This document shows positions 25,120 to 33,660 of a stretch of DNA of 64,000 nt, in pieces. Source of the stretch: Falsiroseomonas sp051859025 (GTDB lineage Bacteria > Pseudomonadota > Alphaproteobacteria > Acetobacterales > Acetobacteraceae); NCBI RefSeq assembly GCF_051859025.1, contig NZ_JBHYGL010000013.1:53733-117732 (forward strand). Reading direction: 5' to 3'. The position numbers and the translations under genes are program-made. The notes below the pieces were generated by a model that worked only from the letters and a program-made list of their open reading frames with translations, was not told where the DNA came from and did no database searches. Numbering within the stretch: the first letter of the stretch is position 1; every line of letters starts with the position of its first letter.

Positions 25120-25671
25120 TCATGCGCGGGCGGAGAGCACGGATTGGAAGCGGCGGTTCCAGGGCATCTGGCGCAGCAGTTGCACGACGCCGACCTGGCC
25201 CGTGAGGCCGCCGAAGACGAGGAAGGCGCCGGCCGCCACCACCACCAGGTGGAACCAGGGTGAGACGAAGAAGCCCAGCGCCTCGGTCGCCACCAGCAGG
25301 CTGCCGACGGCGATCTGCCCCTGCCGCGCCAGGTCGATCGGCCTGCCCTCCGCCTCCACCACCGGAAGCCCGGCGGCGCGCCAGCCATCCACCCCGCCTT
25401 CGACGATGCAGACATGGCAGCCCGGCACACGCGCCAGCAGCCGGGCGCCATTGACCTCGGTCCGCGCACCCGTGCGGCAATGGAAGATCACGGTGGTACC
25501 CGGTGTCACCGCCAGCGCCACCTGGTCCAGCCGCGACAGCGGCAGGTTGCGGGCCCCGGGGATGCGCAGCAGCGCATGTTCGTCCGACTCCCTCACATCG
25601 ACGAGGACAGCGCCCTCGTCATGCATCAGGCGGGCGGCTTCGGACGGAACGATGATGCGCGGCATGGACAT
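25120..25671 (-). CDS. Rhodanese domain protein with C-terminal DUF2892 membrane segment
   Basis: A 183-residue protein. Residues ~5-110 form a rhodanese domain with the active-site loop HCRTGAR (C65), so sulfurtransferase chemistry is expected. Residues ~120-165 contain two hydrophobic stretches (QIAVGSLLVATEALGFF; LVVVAAGAFLVFGGLTG) typical of a DUF2892 inner-membrane module. The combination is a known fusion that ties sulfur handling to the membrane. ATG 25671 has GGGG five bases upstream; the ATG two codons later is an alternative. Convergent with the Bug receptor (13-base gap). The 211 bases upstream (25672-25882) contain no gene. Confidence 0.9.
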   Translation of the reverse strand: MSMPRIIVPSEAARLMHDEGAVLVDVRESDEHALLRIPGARNLPLSRLDQVALAVTPGTTVIFHCRTGARTEVNGARLLARVPGCHVCIVEGGVDGWRAAGLPVVEAEGRPIDLARQGQIAVGSLLVATEALGFFVSPWFHLVVVAAGAFLVFGGLTGQVGVVQLLRQMPWNRRFQSVLSARA

Positions 25672-25882
25672 CCAACCCCGGATCGTCGCGACGGTAGCGT
25701 TGCGGCCCCTGTCTGTCTCATGATCGACGTCAGGTCCAGCATAAACACGATTTCCGAGATTCTTTCCGACCGCGGACGCGTCCAGTCGATCAGAATATGG
25801 GATGCAATCTCTCCTTTCGGCATCGGTCACGATAATGAAGAGAGTGCCCCGCGCCCCTCCCGGCGTGGCGCGGGGCTGCGCC

Positions 25883-26683
25883 TCAACCGCAGCGCACCGA
25901 CATCCCGCCATCCACAACCAGTTCCGTGCCCGTGATGAAGCGCGCCTCATCGGAGGCGAGGAACAGCACGGCATTCGCGGTGTCACGGCCATCGCCGGCA
26001 AATCCCAGGGGAATTCGCGCGATGCGGGATTTGAGCAGCGCCTCCACATCGCCGCCGGCGCGCTGGCCGGCCAGGCGCGTTTCCACCATCGGCGTGTGCA
26101 TCTGGCCCGGCACCACGGTGTTCACGCGGATGCCCTTCGTCGCGTACTGGATCGCGACGACCTTCGACATCTGGATGACACCGGCCTTGGATGCCGCATA
26201 GGCGACCTGCGCCGCGCCCGTCCAGCGGATGCCGCTGGTGGAGGCCAGGTTGACGATGGCGCCGCCGCCCTGGTCCACCATCACCGGCAGAACATGCTTG
26301 CAGCCCAGGAAAACGCTTTTCAGATTGTGGTCGATCTGCGCGTCCCAGACTTCCTCCGCCATCTCCACCGGCCCGCCGGCGGCCGATCCGCCGACATTGT
26401 TGACCAGCACATCGATCCTTTTGTGTTCCGCCACGATATCGCGGATGATGGCAGCGACGGAATCGTTCTCGGTCACGTTGCCGGTGAGGGGGATGAAGCG
26501 GCCGCCCGCTTCCGCCGCCTTCGCCGCCGTCTCCTCCATCGCCGCAGCGTTGCGGTCCACGCCGATGACGGTCGCACCTTCCCGCGCGAAGCCCACCGCG
26601 ATGGCCCGCCCATTGCCCCAGCCCGGCCCCACCGATCCCGCGCCGGTCACGAGCACGACCTTCCCGGCGAATCTCTGAGTCAT
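25883..26683 (-). CDS. SDR family oxidoreductase
   Basis: A 266-residue short-chain dehydrogenase. The cofactor motif is VTGAGSVGPGWGNGRA (~12-27), an extended glycine loop variant seen in a subset of SDRs. NNVGG at ~95-99 and the catalytic Ser (148/150), Tyr162 and Lys166 (AYAASK) are intact. LVVDGGMS near the C-terminus is typical. ATG 26683 is preferred over a TTG five codons earlier. It follows the Bug receptor gene (gap 11 bases, same strand), so uptake and oxidation of one substrate are likely linked. The substrate is unknown. Confidence 0.92.
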   Translation of the reverse strand: MTQRFAGKVVLVTGAGSVGPGWGNGRAIAVGFAREGATVIGVDRNAAAMEETAAKAAEAGGRFIPLTGNVTENDSVAAIIRDIVAEHKRIDVLVNNVGGSAAGGPVEMAEEVWDAQIDHNLKSVFLGCKHVLPVMVDQGGGAIVNLASTSGIRWTGAAQVAYAASKAGVIQMSKVVAIQYATKGIRVNTVVPGQMHTPMVETRLAGQRAGGDVEALLKSRIARIPLGFAGDGRDTANAVLFLASDEARFITGTELVVDGGMSVRCG

Positions 26684-26694
26684 TCGTCTGTTCC

Positions 26695-27672
26695 TCAATC
26701 GAGCACGATGTTCGCGGCCTGCGCCACGCGCCGCCAGCGTGCGATCTCCGCCCGCTGGAAGGCGCCATAGGCCGCGGGCGCATTGGCCACCACGGTGTAG
26801 CCGCCCGCTTCCAGCGTGGCGGCGTTGGCGGGATCCTTCAGCACGGCGGCGATCTCCGCGCTGATCGTCTCCAGCAGCGCCGGCGGAATCCCCGCCGGGC
26901 CCATCACCGCCTGCCAGGAGGAGACGTTGAAATCAGCCAGCCCGGCCTCCGCTGCCGTCGGTACCTCCGGCAGCAGGGGGCTGCGTTCGGCGGCGGTGAC
27001 GAGCAGCGCGCGCAGCCTGCCTTCGCGGACGGGTCCGATGATGCTGCCGAGCCCCTGGAAGCTGACCTGCACCGTGCCCGCCAGCTGGTCCATCACCGCC
27101 GTGGCGCCACCGCGGGAGGGGACATGCGTCGCCTCCGTCCCCGTCAGCTGCGTGAACAATTCCATCGTCAGGTGAGGCGAGGATCCGATGCCGCTGGTGG
27201 CATGGAACACCTGGCCGGGCCGCGCCTTCATCCAGGCGACGAGTTCCGGCAAATTGCGCACCGGCGCGACCGTGGGGTTCACCACCAGCACGTTCGGCGT
27301 CGTCACCGCCAGCGTGACGGGCGCGAAATCCACCACGGGATCGTAGCCGGGATTGCGGTACAGCACGGCATTCAGCGCGAAGGCACCGATGGAGCCCACC
27401 ATCAGCGTGTGCCCGTCCGGCGCTGCGCGCATCAGCAGCCGCGCCGCGAGCTGCCCATTGGCGCCAGGCCGGTTCTCCACCACCACCGGCTGGCCGCGCC
27501 GTTCCGACAGCCTGGTGTTGATCGCCCGCGCCGCGATGTCGGAGGCGCCGCCCGGCGCGAAGGGCACCAGCAGCGTCACGGGCCTGGTCGGCCAGGTGCC
27601 CTGTGCCAGCGATGGCGTGGCCATCAGCCCCGCGACCAGCCCCATGCCCTGCCGGCGGGTGATCCCTGCCAT
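26695..27672 (-). CDS. Bug/TctC family substrate-binding protein (2)
   Basis: A 325-residue Bug receptor with a signal peptide carrying RR (ITRRQGMGLVAGLMATPSLAQ; cleavage ~24). Family blocks RPVTLLVPFAPGGASDIAAR region (split: RPVTLLV, FAPGGASD), VVENRPGANGQLAAR (~60-74) and HATSGIGSSPHL (~156-167) are present. It is first in an operon with the SDR gene and divergent (119 bases) from the amidohydrolase gene at 27792, suggesting one catabolic unit for a carboxylate or lactone. No membrane components are present locally. Confidence 0.93.
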   Translation of the reverse strand: MAGITRRQGMGLVAGLMATPSLAQGTWPTRPVTLLVPFAPGGASDIAARAINTRLSERRGQPVVVENRPGANGQLAARLLMRAAPDGHTLMVGSIGAFALNAVLYRNPGYDPVVDFAPVTLAVTTPNVLVVNPTVAPVRNLPELVAWMKARPGQVFHATSGIGSSPHLTMELFTQLTGTEATHVPSRGGATAVMDQLAGTVQVSFQGLGSIIGPVREGRLRALLVTAAERSPLLPEVPTAAEAGLADFNVSSWQAVMGPAGIPPALLETISAEIAAVLKDPANAATLEAGGYTVVANAPAAYGAFQRAEIARWRRVAQAANIVLD

Positions 27673-27791
27673 GCGCTTCCTCCTGCTTCTTCTGGCGCGC
27701 AGGGTTACGGCGCTTCGGCCCCCCCGGCAACCGCTTGCCAGAAGCGCCGCGCGCTCTACCCTTCGCGGCCAAGAAATCCCCGAGGAAGCGC

Positions 27792-28829
27792 ATGAGCCGC
27801 AACACCCAGCACTACATCCCCGTGCGCGCCGACTGGCTGGCCCTGGGACGAGAGGAGGCGCTGGACCCCGCGCAGCCCATCGTCGATCCGCATCATCACC
27901 TCTGGGATCGGCCGGGCTGGCGCTACCTGCTGGATGACATCCTGGCCGATATCCGCAGCGGGCACGATGTGCGCGCCACCGTGATGGTCCAGGCCCGCGC
28001 CATGCATCGCGCCGAGGGACCGGAGGCGATGAAGCCCGTGGGCGAGACGGAATTCGCCAATGGCGTCGCCGCCATGTGCGCCAGCGGCATCTATGGCGAT
28101 GTGCGCGTCTGCGCCGGGATCGTCGGCTTCGCGGACCTCACGCTGGGCGATGCCGTGCGCCCGGTGCTGGATGCGCATGTCGCCGCGGGCGGCGGGCGCT
28201 TCCGCGGCATCCGCCACATCGCCACCTGGGACCCCGACCCCGCTTTGCTCAACCCCGCCTACACCCCGGCGGAGGACATGATGGCGTCGGACGCCTTCCG
28301 CGCGGGTTTCGCGCAACTCGCCGCGCTGGGCCTCGGCTTCGATGCCTGGATCTACTTTCATCAGATTCCGCGCCTTGCGGCCCTGGCACGGGCGTTTCCG
28401 CAGGTGCCGATCGTGCTGGACCATTGCGGCGGCATCCTCGGCATCGGGCGGTATGAGGGCCGGCGCGATGCTGTGCATGCGGAATGGCTCGGCCATATGC
28501 GGGACCTCGCCACCTGTCCGAATGTGATGGTGAAGCTCGGCGGTCTTGGCATGCGCCTGCCCGGCTTCGGCTTCGAGGATGGGCCGAGGCCGCCGGACAG
28601 CGCGACGCTCGCTAGCGCCTGGAAGCCCTGGATGGAGCCGGTGATCGAGCTGTTCGGCACCGGCCGCTGCATGTTCGAGAGCAACTTCCCCGTTGACAAG
28701 GGCAGCTACGGCTATGGCGAGGGCTGGAACGCCTTCAAGCGCCTGGCCGCTGACGCCAGCACGGCAGAGAAGGCCGACCTGTTCTGGCGCAGCGCGACGA
28801 ATTTCTACCGGCTGCCAGGTGTCGCCTAG
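27792..28829 (+). CDS. Amidohydrolase family protein (COG3618, lactonase/decarboxylase type)
   Basis: A 345-residue TIM-barrel metal hydrolase. The metal-binding DPHHHLWD is at ~32-39; further conserved positions are RGIRH (~138-142), IVLDHCGG (~206-213) and a late FESNFPVD (~296-303), where the catalytic Asp/Asn region of this family lies. Relatives include L-fuconolactonase and 2-pyrone-4,6-dicarboxylate lactonase. ATG 27792 has a GAGGAAG ribosome-binding site. Divergent from the Bug-SDR operon. The exact substrate is open. Confidence 0.88.
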   Translation: MSRNTQHYIPVRADWLALGREEALDPAQPIVDPHHHLWDRPGWRYLLDDILADIRSGHDVRATVMVQARAMHRAEGPEAMKPVGETEFANGVAAMCASGIYGDVRVCAGIVGFADLTLGDAVRPVLDAHVAAGGGRFRGIRHIATWDPDPALLNPAYTPAEDMMASDAFRAGFAQLAALGLGFDAWIYFHQIPRLAALARAFPQVPIVLDHCGGILGIGRYEGRRDAVHAEWLGHMRDLATCPNVMVKLGGLGMRLPGFGFEDGPRPPDSATLASAWKPWMEPVIELFGTGRCMFESNFPVDKGSYGYGEGWNAFKRLAADASTAEKADLFWRSATNFYRLPGVA

Positions 28830-28835
28830 GCTTCT

Positions 28836-28861
28836 CCCTCCCCCGCGCTTGCGGGGGAGGG
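28836..28861. terminator. Perfect 11-bp hairpin between convergent genes
   Basis: CCCTCCCCCGC / GCGGGGGAGGG with loop GCTT, followed by TCGGGGTGGGGG. It lies just after the amidohydrolase stop and before the end of the convergent enolase-superfamily gene. Same architecture as 21920-21944 (11-bp stem plus G-rich tail), with different stem bases. Confidence 0.6.
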
Positions 28862-28883
28862 TCGGGGTGGGGGTTTGCGCGCC

Positions 28884-29954
28884 CTACCAGACCGGTCTCA
28901 ATCCCAGCCCCGGCCCAGTCGGCACATCGATGAAACCGTCGCGGACGTCGAGCGCATTGCCATAGGGCGGTGCGGCGAGGTCCGCGAAGTAGATCTCGAT
29001 CGGCTCGGCATCAGGCACCGCCGCCAGCAGATGCAGCGTCGCCAGCAGCCCCGGGCCGAAATAGGGGGAATGCGGCACCACCGCGATGCCGGCATCCCGC
29101 GCCATGGCGGCGACATCGCGCAAGGCGGAGACGCCGCCATGCTTGGTCACGCTGGGCTGCGCGACATCGACGGCGCCGGCCGCAATAAACCGCGTGAAGT
29201 CGTGAGCGTTGGCCAGGTTCTCCCCCGCGGAGATGGAATGCCCTTCGGCGCGCAGAGTCGCCATCGCGCCGAAATCCTCGGGCGGCCAGGTCGGCTCCTC
29301 CACCCATCGGACATTCATCCCCGCCACCGCCCGGCAGAAGGCGCGTGCGTCATCCAGCCCGTCCCAGGCGCAGTTGATGTCGAGCATCAGGGGAATGTCC
29401 TCCGGCGCCGCCGCCCGCGCGGCGCGGATGCCGTCCAGCGCGACCTCATGCAGCTTGATGGCGCGATAGCCGCGCCGCACCGCTTCCGTGACGTTGTGCG
29501 CGACGGCCTCGGGATCGTCATAGCGCAGCAGGCTCGCATAGGCGGCCACGCGCGCGCGCTTCGCATCCCCCAGCAGCGCGTGCAGCGGCCTGCCTGCGCG
29601 CTGCGCGGCGATGTCCCACAGCGCGATGTCGATGGCGGAGATCGCGAAGCTGACGGGCCCGTTGCGCCCGAAATTGTGGAAGCGCCGTTCCAGCATCCGC
29701 CTCAGCGCCGGGATGTCCGATGAGGCCTGGCCGATGCAGGCGGGCGCCACCAGGCGGTCCAGCGCGTCGCGCGTGGTGTCCACCAGGGTGAAGCCGAAAC
29801 CCTCCCCGAAGCCCACCAGCCCGTCCGCCGTCTCCACGCGCACCAGCAGCGTGTCCATGCTGCGCAGCTTCAGGTTGCCGCCCTGGCTGGCCGCGCCGGC
29901 GCCATAGGTGAAGGCACTGCGGTGCACGCGGCTTTGCACGGATGCGATGGTCAT
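28884..29954 (-). CDS. Enolase-superfamily enzyme, mandelate racemase / muconate-lactonising type
   Basis: A 356-residue member. Metal ligands are visible: D in LMLDINCAWD (~197), E in WVEEPTWP (~223) and E in SAGENLA (~248). Candidate acid/base residues are K in AIKLHE (~168) and the K/H of QPSVTKHGG (~268-276) and PHSPYF (~296). The N-terminal capping domain (1-120) is complete. The reaction could be a racemisation, epimerisation or dehydration of a carboxylate; sequence alone does not decide. ATG 29954 is preferred over an upstream start that crosses the tandem repeat at 29961-29987. It follows lysR (25-base gap) on the minus strand. Confidence 0.88.
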   Translation of the reverse strand: MTIASVQSRVHRSAFTYGAGAASQGGNLKLRSMDTLLVRVETADGLVGFGEGFGFTLVDTTRDALDRLVAPACIGQASSDIPALRRMLERRFHNFGRNGPVSFAISAIDIALWDIAAQRAGRPLHALLGDAKRARVAAYASLLRYDDPEAVAHNVTEAVRRGYRAIKLHEVALDGIRAARAAAPEDIPLMLDINCAWDGLDDARAFCRAVAGMNVRWVEEPTWPPEDFGAMATLRAEGHSISAGENLANAHDFTRFIAAGAVDVAQPSVTKHGGVSALRDVAAMARDAGIAVVPHSPYFGPGLLATLHLLAAVPDAEPIEIYFADLAAPPYGNALDVRDGFIDVPTGPGLGLRPVW

Positions 29955-29960
29955 GGCGTT

Positions 29961-29987
29961 CCCCCTTATCGGGCCCCCCTTATCGGG
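29961..29987. repeat. Tandem 13/14-bp duplication at the end of lysR
   Basis: CCCCCTTATCGGG occurs at 29961-29973 and 29975-29987. The second copy covers the lysR stop codon (TAA on the minus strand, 29980-29982). The remaining gap to the next gene is only seven bases, so the duplication forms most of the intercistronic space. Confidence 0.75.
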
Positions 29988-30921
29988 ACCGCATCCTGGC
30001 ATCCATCGCGGCCTGCGTCTCCCGGTCCGTCTCTGCCAGCAGCGCCTTGACCCGTTCCGCCAGCACCGCGGCGGCGACGGGCAGGGCGCGTTCCCGCCGC
30101 GCCAGCAGCGCCAGGCGCCCGGCCTTCACCTGCGGGTCCACCACCGGCACGAAGACCAGCTCCCCCGTCGCGATTTCCGCGCGGATGCCGATGGGCGAGC
30201 GCATCGCGAGCGCGAGCCCCGCCCGCACCAGGGCCGCGACGGCGCCGGGCGAATTGGTCTCCGCCACCTCCGTCCGCTGTGCCCAGCGGCGCACCAGCCC
30301 ATGCGCATCCGGCTGCGCGCCGATACCGTGCTTCAGCATCACCACCGGCTCCGTCGCCAGGTCGCTCAGCCGCAAGGTCGCGCGCTGCGCCAGCGGGTGT
30401 TCCGGGCGCATCACCGCGCCGATCGGCACCGCGGCCTCACCCAGCACCGTCACATCGGGGTGGCGCTGCGGGTGCATCGCCAGGCCCAGGTCGCATTGCC
30501 CCTCAGCCACCGCCTGCACCACATCGGGGCCCGTCATCACGTCGATCCCGAAGCTGACGCGCGGGAACTCCTGGTGGAAGGCTGCCAGCAGCGGCGGCAG
30601 CACGTCGCGGATGATGCCGTCCTCGCTCGCCAGGCCCACGCGCCCGCGCCGCAAGCCGCGGAGGTCATCCAGTTCCGACAGCGCGCGGTCCAGCAGCGCG
30701 TCGATCTCCCGCGCATGGCGGTACAGCACCTCTCCCGCGCCGGTCAGGCGCACGCCATCGGCCATGCGTTCGAACAGCTTGCATTGAAGCTGGTCCTCCA
30801 GCTTCAGGATCTGGCGATTGATGGCCGAGGGCGCGACGCGCAGCGCCTCCGCCGCCTGGCGCATCGACCCGCAGCGCACCGTCTCCCGGAAGTAGCGGAG
30901 CGCGATGAGATGGACATGCAT
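29980..30921 (-). CDS. LysR family transcriptional regulator
   Basis: A 313-residue LysR regulator. The N-terminal winged helix (~5-62) has CGSMRQAAEALRVAPSAIN (~18-36) and QLQCKLFER (~45-53). The effector domain follows (~90-300). The first helix is somewhat divergent (LIALRYFRETVR), as in regulators of the CbbR/aromatic groups. ATG 30921 is preferred over a GTG eight codons upstream. It lies between the LLM flavin oxidoreductase (71 bases upstream) and the enolase-superfamily gene, so it probably controls its own cluster. Confidence 0.92.
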   Translation of the reverse strand: MHVHLIALRYFRETVRCGSMRQAAEALRVAPSAINRQILKLEDQLQCKLFERMADGVRLTGAGEVLYRHAREIDALLDRALSELDDLRGLRRGRVGLASEDGIIRDVLPPLLAAFHQEFPRVSFGIDVMTGPDVVQAVAEGQCDLGLAMHPQRHPDVTVLGEAAVPIGAVMRPEHPLAQRATLRLSDLATEPVVMLKHGIGAQPDAHGLVRRWAQRTEVAETNSPGAVAALVRAGLALAMRSPIGIRAEIATGELVFVPVVDPQVKAGRLALLARRERALPVAAAVLAERVKALLAETDRETQAAMDARMRSR

Positions 30922-30992
30922 GAAGCTCGACACGATCGCCCCCACGCCGGAGCCGCCAGCCTATGGCATTGCGGGGGAGACGGCGATGCGCG

Positions 30993-32012
30993 TCACGCGA
31001 TGGCGGGCTGGGGGAGTGCGCGTTTCAGCAGCGGCTTCACCGCCTGCTGGATCAGCGCCATGGACCGGCGCACGGCATCGGTCCGGAGCCCCGGCACCTG
31101 CACCATGAGATCGAGGCGATCCACGCCGGTTTCCGCGACATAGTCGTTCAGCAGCGCCGCCACTTCCTCCGGCGATCCGATCAGGAAGTTCACGCCGAGG
31201 CCACGTTCCTCCAACGTGCGCGGATCCGCCGCCAGCAGGCCCTTGGCGATGGCCTCCGAATGGTAGCCCTTGCCGCCCATCTGGCCGAGATAGAGGGAAA
31301 GCGCCTCATCCGCGTCGCGCATCGCCTCCGCATGGGTTTCCGCCACGAAGACCAGCCGCACGCCGCGCACCAGGCCGGTGCCGCCGGCCGCGCGATAGGC
31401 CTGCACGATCGCGGCCTGGATCGGCGGCAGTTCCGCCTGCCCAACCACCAGGTTGATGCCGGCATCGGCGATATGCGCCAGCGTCGCCTGGTCCCGCGCC
31501 GCGGCCCAGATGCGGGCGGCGAGGTCCGGCGCCGGGGCAGGGGAGATCGGCGCGCCCTCCGCCGTGCCGGAGAGGTACGACACGATGTCGCTCAGCAGCG
31601 AACGGAACAGCGCGGCCTTCACCGCCCGCGCCGGATCGCCGGGCTTCACATCGGGGGTGGAGCCGAGGCCGACGCCGAATTCTGCGCGCCCGCCGCTCAG
31701 CAGGTCAAGCAGGCTCATCTCCTCCGCCGTCCGCTGCGGCGGCGTGGTGGAGAGGATGCGCACCCCGGTGCCGAGCGCGATGCGCGTGGTCTTCGCGGCC
31801 AGATGCGCGAGGAACATCTCGGAGGCCGGGATGCGGCCATAGAAGCGCGCGCCGGGGCGGACATTGTGGTGTTCCCCGATCCAGACGCTGTCGAAGCCGA
31901 GTTCCTCGGCCAGCAGCGTCTCCTCGATCGCGGTCGCGATGGCTTCCGCATCGCTGGTCGCGTGCGCAGCCCACATCTGGTTCATGATGCCGAGCGCGTT
32001 GCTCTTCAGCAT
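30993..32012 (-). CDS. LLM class flavin-dependent oxidoreductase (luciferase-like)
   Basis: A 339-residue bacterial-luciferase-fold monooxygenase using reduced FMN. Typical blocks: ELGFDSVWIGEHHNVRP (~37-53), LAAKTTRIALGTGVRIL region (split: AAKTTRIALG / TGVRIL), ELLSLLDLLSGGRAEFGVG-like segment (LLDLLSGGRAEFGVG, ~100-114), and ARIWAAARDQ (~165-174). Family members oxidise sulfonates, amines, aminopolycarboxylates and alkanes. It is two bases from the end of the preceding permease gene, so it is co-transcribed with the ABC importer, which probably brings in its substrate. Confidence 0.92.
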   Translation of the reverse strand: MLKSNALGIMNQMWAAHATSDAEAIATAIEETLLAEELGFDSVWIGEHHNVRPGARFYGRIPASEMFLAHLAAKTTRIALGTGVRILSTTPPQRTAEEMSLLDLLSGGRAEFGVGLGSTPDVKPGDPARAVKAALFRSLLSDIVSYLSGTAEGAPISPAPAPDLAARIWAAARDQATLAHIADAGINLVVGQAELPPIQAAIVQAYRAAGGTGLVRGVRLVFVAETHAEAMRDADEALSLYLGQMGGKGYHSEAIAKGLLAADPRTLEERGLGVNFLIGSPEEVAALLNDYVAETGVDRLDLMVQVPGLRTDAVRRSMALIQQAVKPLLKRALPQPAIA

Positions 32013-32014
32013 GG

Positions 32015-32860
32015 CTATGGTGTCCCTGTGCTGGTGGCGGGCCGGTCGCGCCGCCACGGCATCGCCAGCCGTTCCGCGAGGCAGACCAGGCCATAGACGC
32101 AAAGGCTGGCGGCGGTGCAGAGCAGCACGGCGCACCAGACCTCCGTCATCCGGTATTGCGAACTGGCGAAGACGATGACGTAGCCAAGCCCGGTGGTGGA
32201 GGCGACCCATTCCGCGACGACGGAGGCGACGAAGCAGCCGCAGGCGGAAAGCCGCAGCGCGTTGAAGACGAAGGGCAGGGCTGCTGGCAGCCGCACCATC
32301 AGCAGCCGCTGCGTCCAATCCGCCGACAAGGTGTGCAGCAGTTCCGCCACCTGGTCATCCGCGCTGGCCAGGCCGCGCATGGCGTTCACCAGCATGGGGA
32401 AGAAGACGAGGAAGGAGGCGATGAACAGCTTCGGCTCCACGCCGTTGCCGAGCCACAGCAGCAGCGCCGGCGCGACGGCCACGATCGGCACCGCCTGCGC
32501 CATCATCGCCAGCGGCAGCGCCGTGAGGCGCGCGAGGCGGATATGCACGAACACCACCGCCAGCGCGAAGCCCAGCGTATTGCCTAGCACGAAGCCACCG
32601 AGCGCGGCCATCGAGGTCCAGCCGAGATGCGTGAACAGCCTTGGCGCGGCGGAGATGAAGGTGGCCGCGACGTCGCTCGGCGCCGGCAGGATGAGCGGTG
32701 AGACGAAGCCCGCACGCGTCACGGTCTCCCACACCGCCAGGATCGCCAGGAACAGCAGCGTGGCCGGCCCCATCTGCCGCAGCACGCGCGCCAGGCCATC
32801 GAGGCCGGGCAGGCAGATCGCGGGCAGCGTCGGCGCATCGACGGAAAGGTCGGACGGCAT
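32015..32860 (-). CDS. ABC transporter permease, nitrate/sulfonate/taurine type (2)
   Basis: A 281-residue inner-membrane permease with about six segments. The EAA loop region is AELLHTLSADWTQRLLMVRLPAALPF (split: LHTLSADWTQRLL / VRLPAALPF, ~178-203), which contacts the ATPase. A cytoplasmic N-terminus of ~30 residues precedes the first helix. Start ATG 32860 overlaps the stop of the other permease (ATGA). Heterodimer partner of the permease at 32860-33660. Confidence 0.93.
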   Translation of the reverse strand: MPSDLSVDAPTLPAICLPGLDGLARVLRQMGPATLLFLAILAVWETVTRAGFVSPLILPAPSDVAATFISAAPRLFTHLGWTSMAALGGFVLGNTLGFALAVVFVHIRLARLTALPLAMMAQAVPIVAVAPALLLWLGNGVEPKLFIASFLVFFPMLVNAMRGLASADDQVAELLHTLSADWTQRLLMVRLPAALPFVFNALRLSACGCFVASVVAEWVASTTGLGYVIVFASSQYRMTEVWCAVLLCTAASLCVYGLVCLAERLAMPWRRDRPATSTGTP

Positions 32861-33660
32861 CAGGCCATTCCCTCCCCGCGCGCGGTCCAGCGTGCCAGCA
32901 GCCGCTCCGCCAGCATCACGCAGCCCAGCGTCACCAAGGTAAGGCCCGAGGCGACGATGATGGCGGACCACATCATGGCGAGTTTGAAGTATTCGCCAGA
33001 GATGACGATGAGGTAGCCGAGCCCCGCACTCGCCCCCACCCATTCGCCGGTGATGGCGACGATGAAGGCGATGGAGGCGCCGATCTTGAGCGAGGTGAAG
33101 AGGTAGGGCAGCGCTGCCGGCAACTCCACGATCAGCAGCCGCTGGAAGCGGTCCGCGGACAGGGAGTGGAGCAGTTCATGATACTCGACATCCGCCGATT
33201 CCAGCCCGCGCACCATGGTGATCAGGGTCGGGAAATAGACGGCGATGGAGACGACGGTGACGATGGGCACCAGCCCGCGGTCGAGCATGAGAACCAGGAT
33301 CGGCGTGATCGCCACCATCGGCATTCCCCGCGTCACCAGCGCCAGCGGCATCACGCAGCGCTTGAAGGCGGGGAACCAGCCCATCAGCACCGCCACCACC
33401 ACGCCCACGCTGTTGCCGATGGCGAAGCCGAGCAGCGCCTCCGTCGCGGTCAGCTTGCCGTGGCGCCATAGCGGTTCGTTGTTGGTCATGATCTCCGCCA
33501 GCACGGCGGCGGGTTTCGGCAGGAGATAGGCGGCGATCACCCCCGTCTCCGTCAGCACGCCCCAGGCCAGCAGCAGCGCCGCCAGGCCGAGCGCCGGCGG
33601 CACCACCCGTTCAACCCCGCGCCACGCCATGGCGCCGCCATCGGCCATGCTGAGGGACAT
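32860..33660 (-). CDS. ABC transporter permease, nitrate/sulfonate/taurine type (1)
   Basis: A 266-residue permease with about six membrane segments. EAA-type region HELLHSLSADRFQRLL then VELPAALPYLF at ~160-187. The end of the protein (GLGYLIVISGEYF) is typical. ATG 33660 overlaps the receptor gene's stop. The two permeases share the HSLSAD / HTLSAD phrase, so they are duplicates that form a heterodimeric channel. Confidence 0.93.
   Translation of the reverse strand: MSLSMADGGAMAWRGVERVVPPALGLAALLLAWGVLTETGVIAAYLLPKPAAVLAEIMTNNEPLWRHGKLTATEALLGFAIGNSVGVVVAVLMGWFPAFKRCVMPLALVTRGMPMVAITPILVLMLDRGLVPIVTVVSIAVYFPTLITMVRGLESADVEYHELLHSLSADRFQRLLIVELPAALPYLFTSLKIGASIAFIVAITGEWVGASAGLGYLIVISGEYFKLAMMWSAIIVASGLTLVTLGCVMLAERLLARWTARGEGMA

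Noticed and set aside
27726..27739. GGCAA-CCGC-TTGCC inverted repeat between the Bug and amidohydrolase genes as an operator
   Set aside because: Only 5-bp arms; such short symmetry is expected by chance in this composition.
29954..30002. Longer N-terminus for the enolase-superfamily enzyme
   Set aside because: The in-frame extension reads through the tandem repeat and the lysR end and adds residues not typical of the family.
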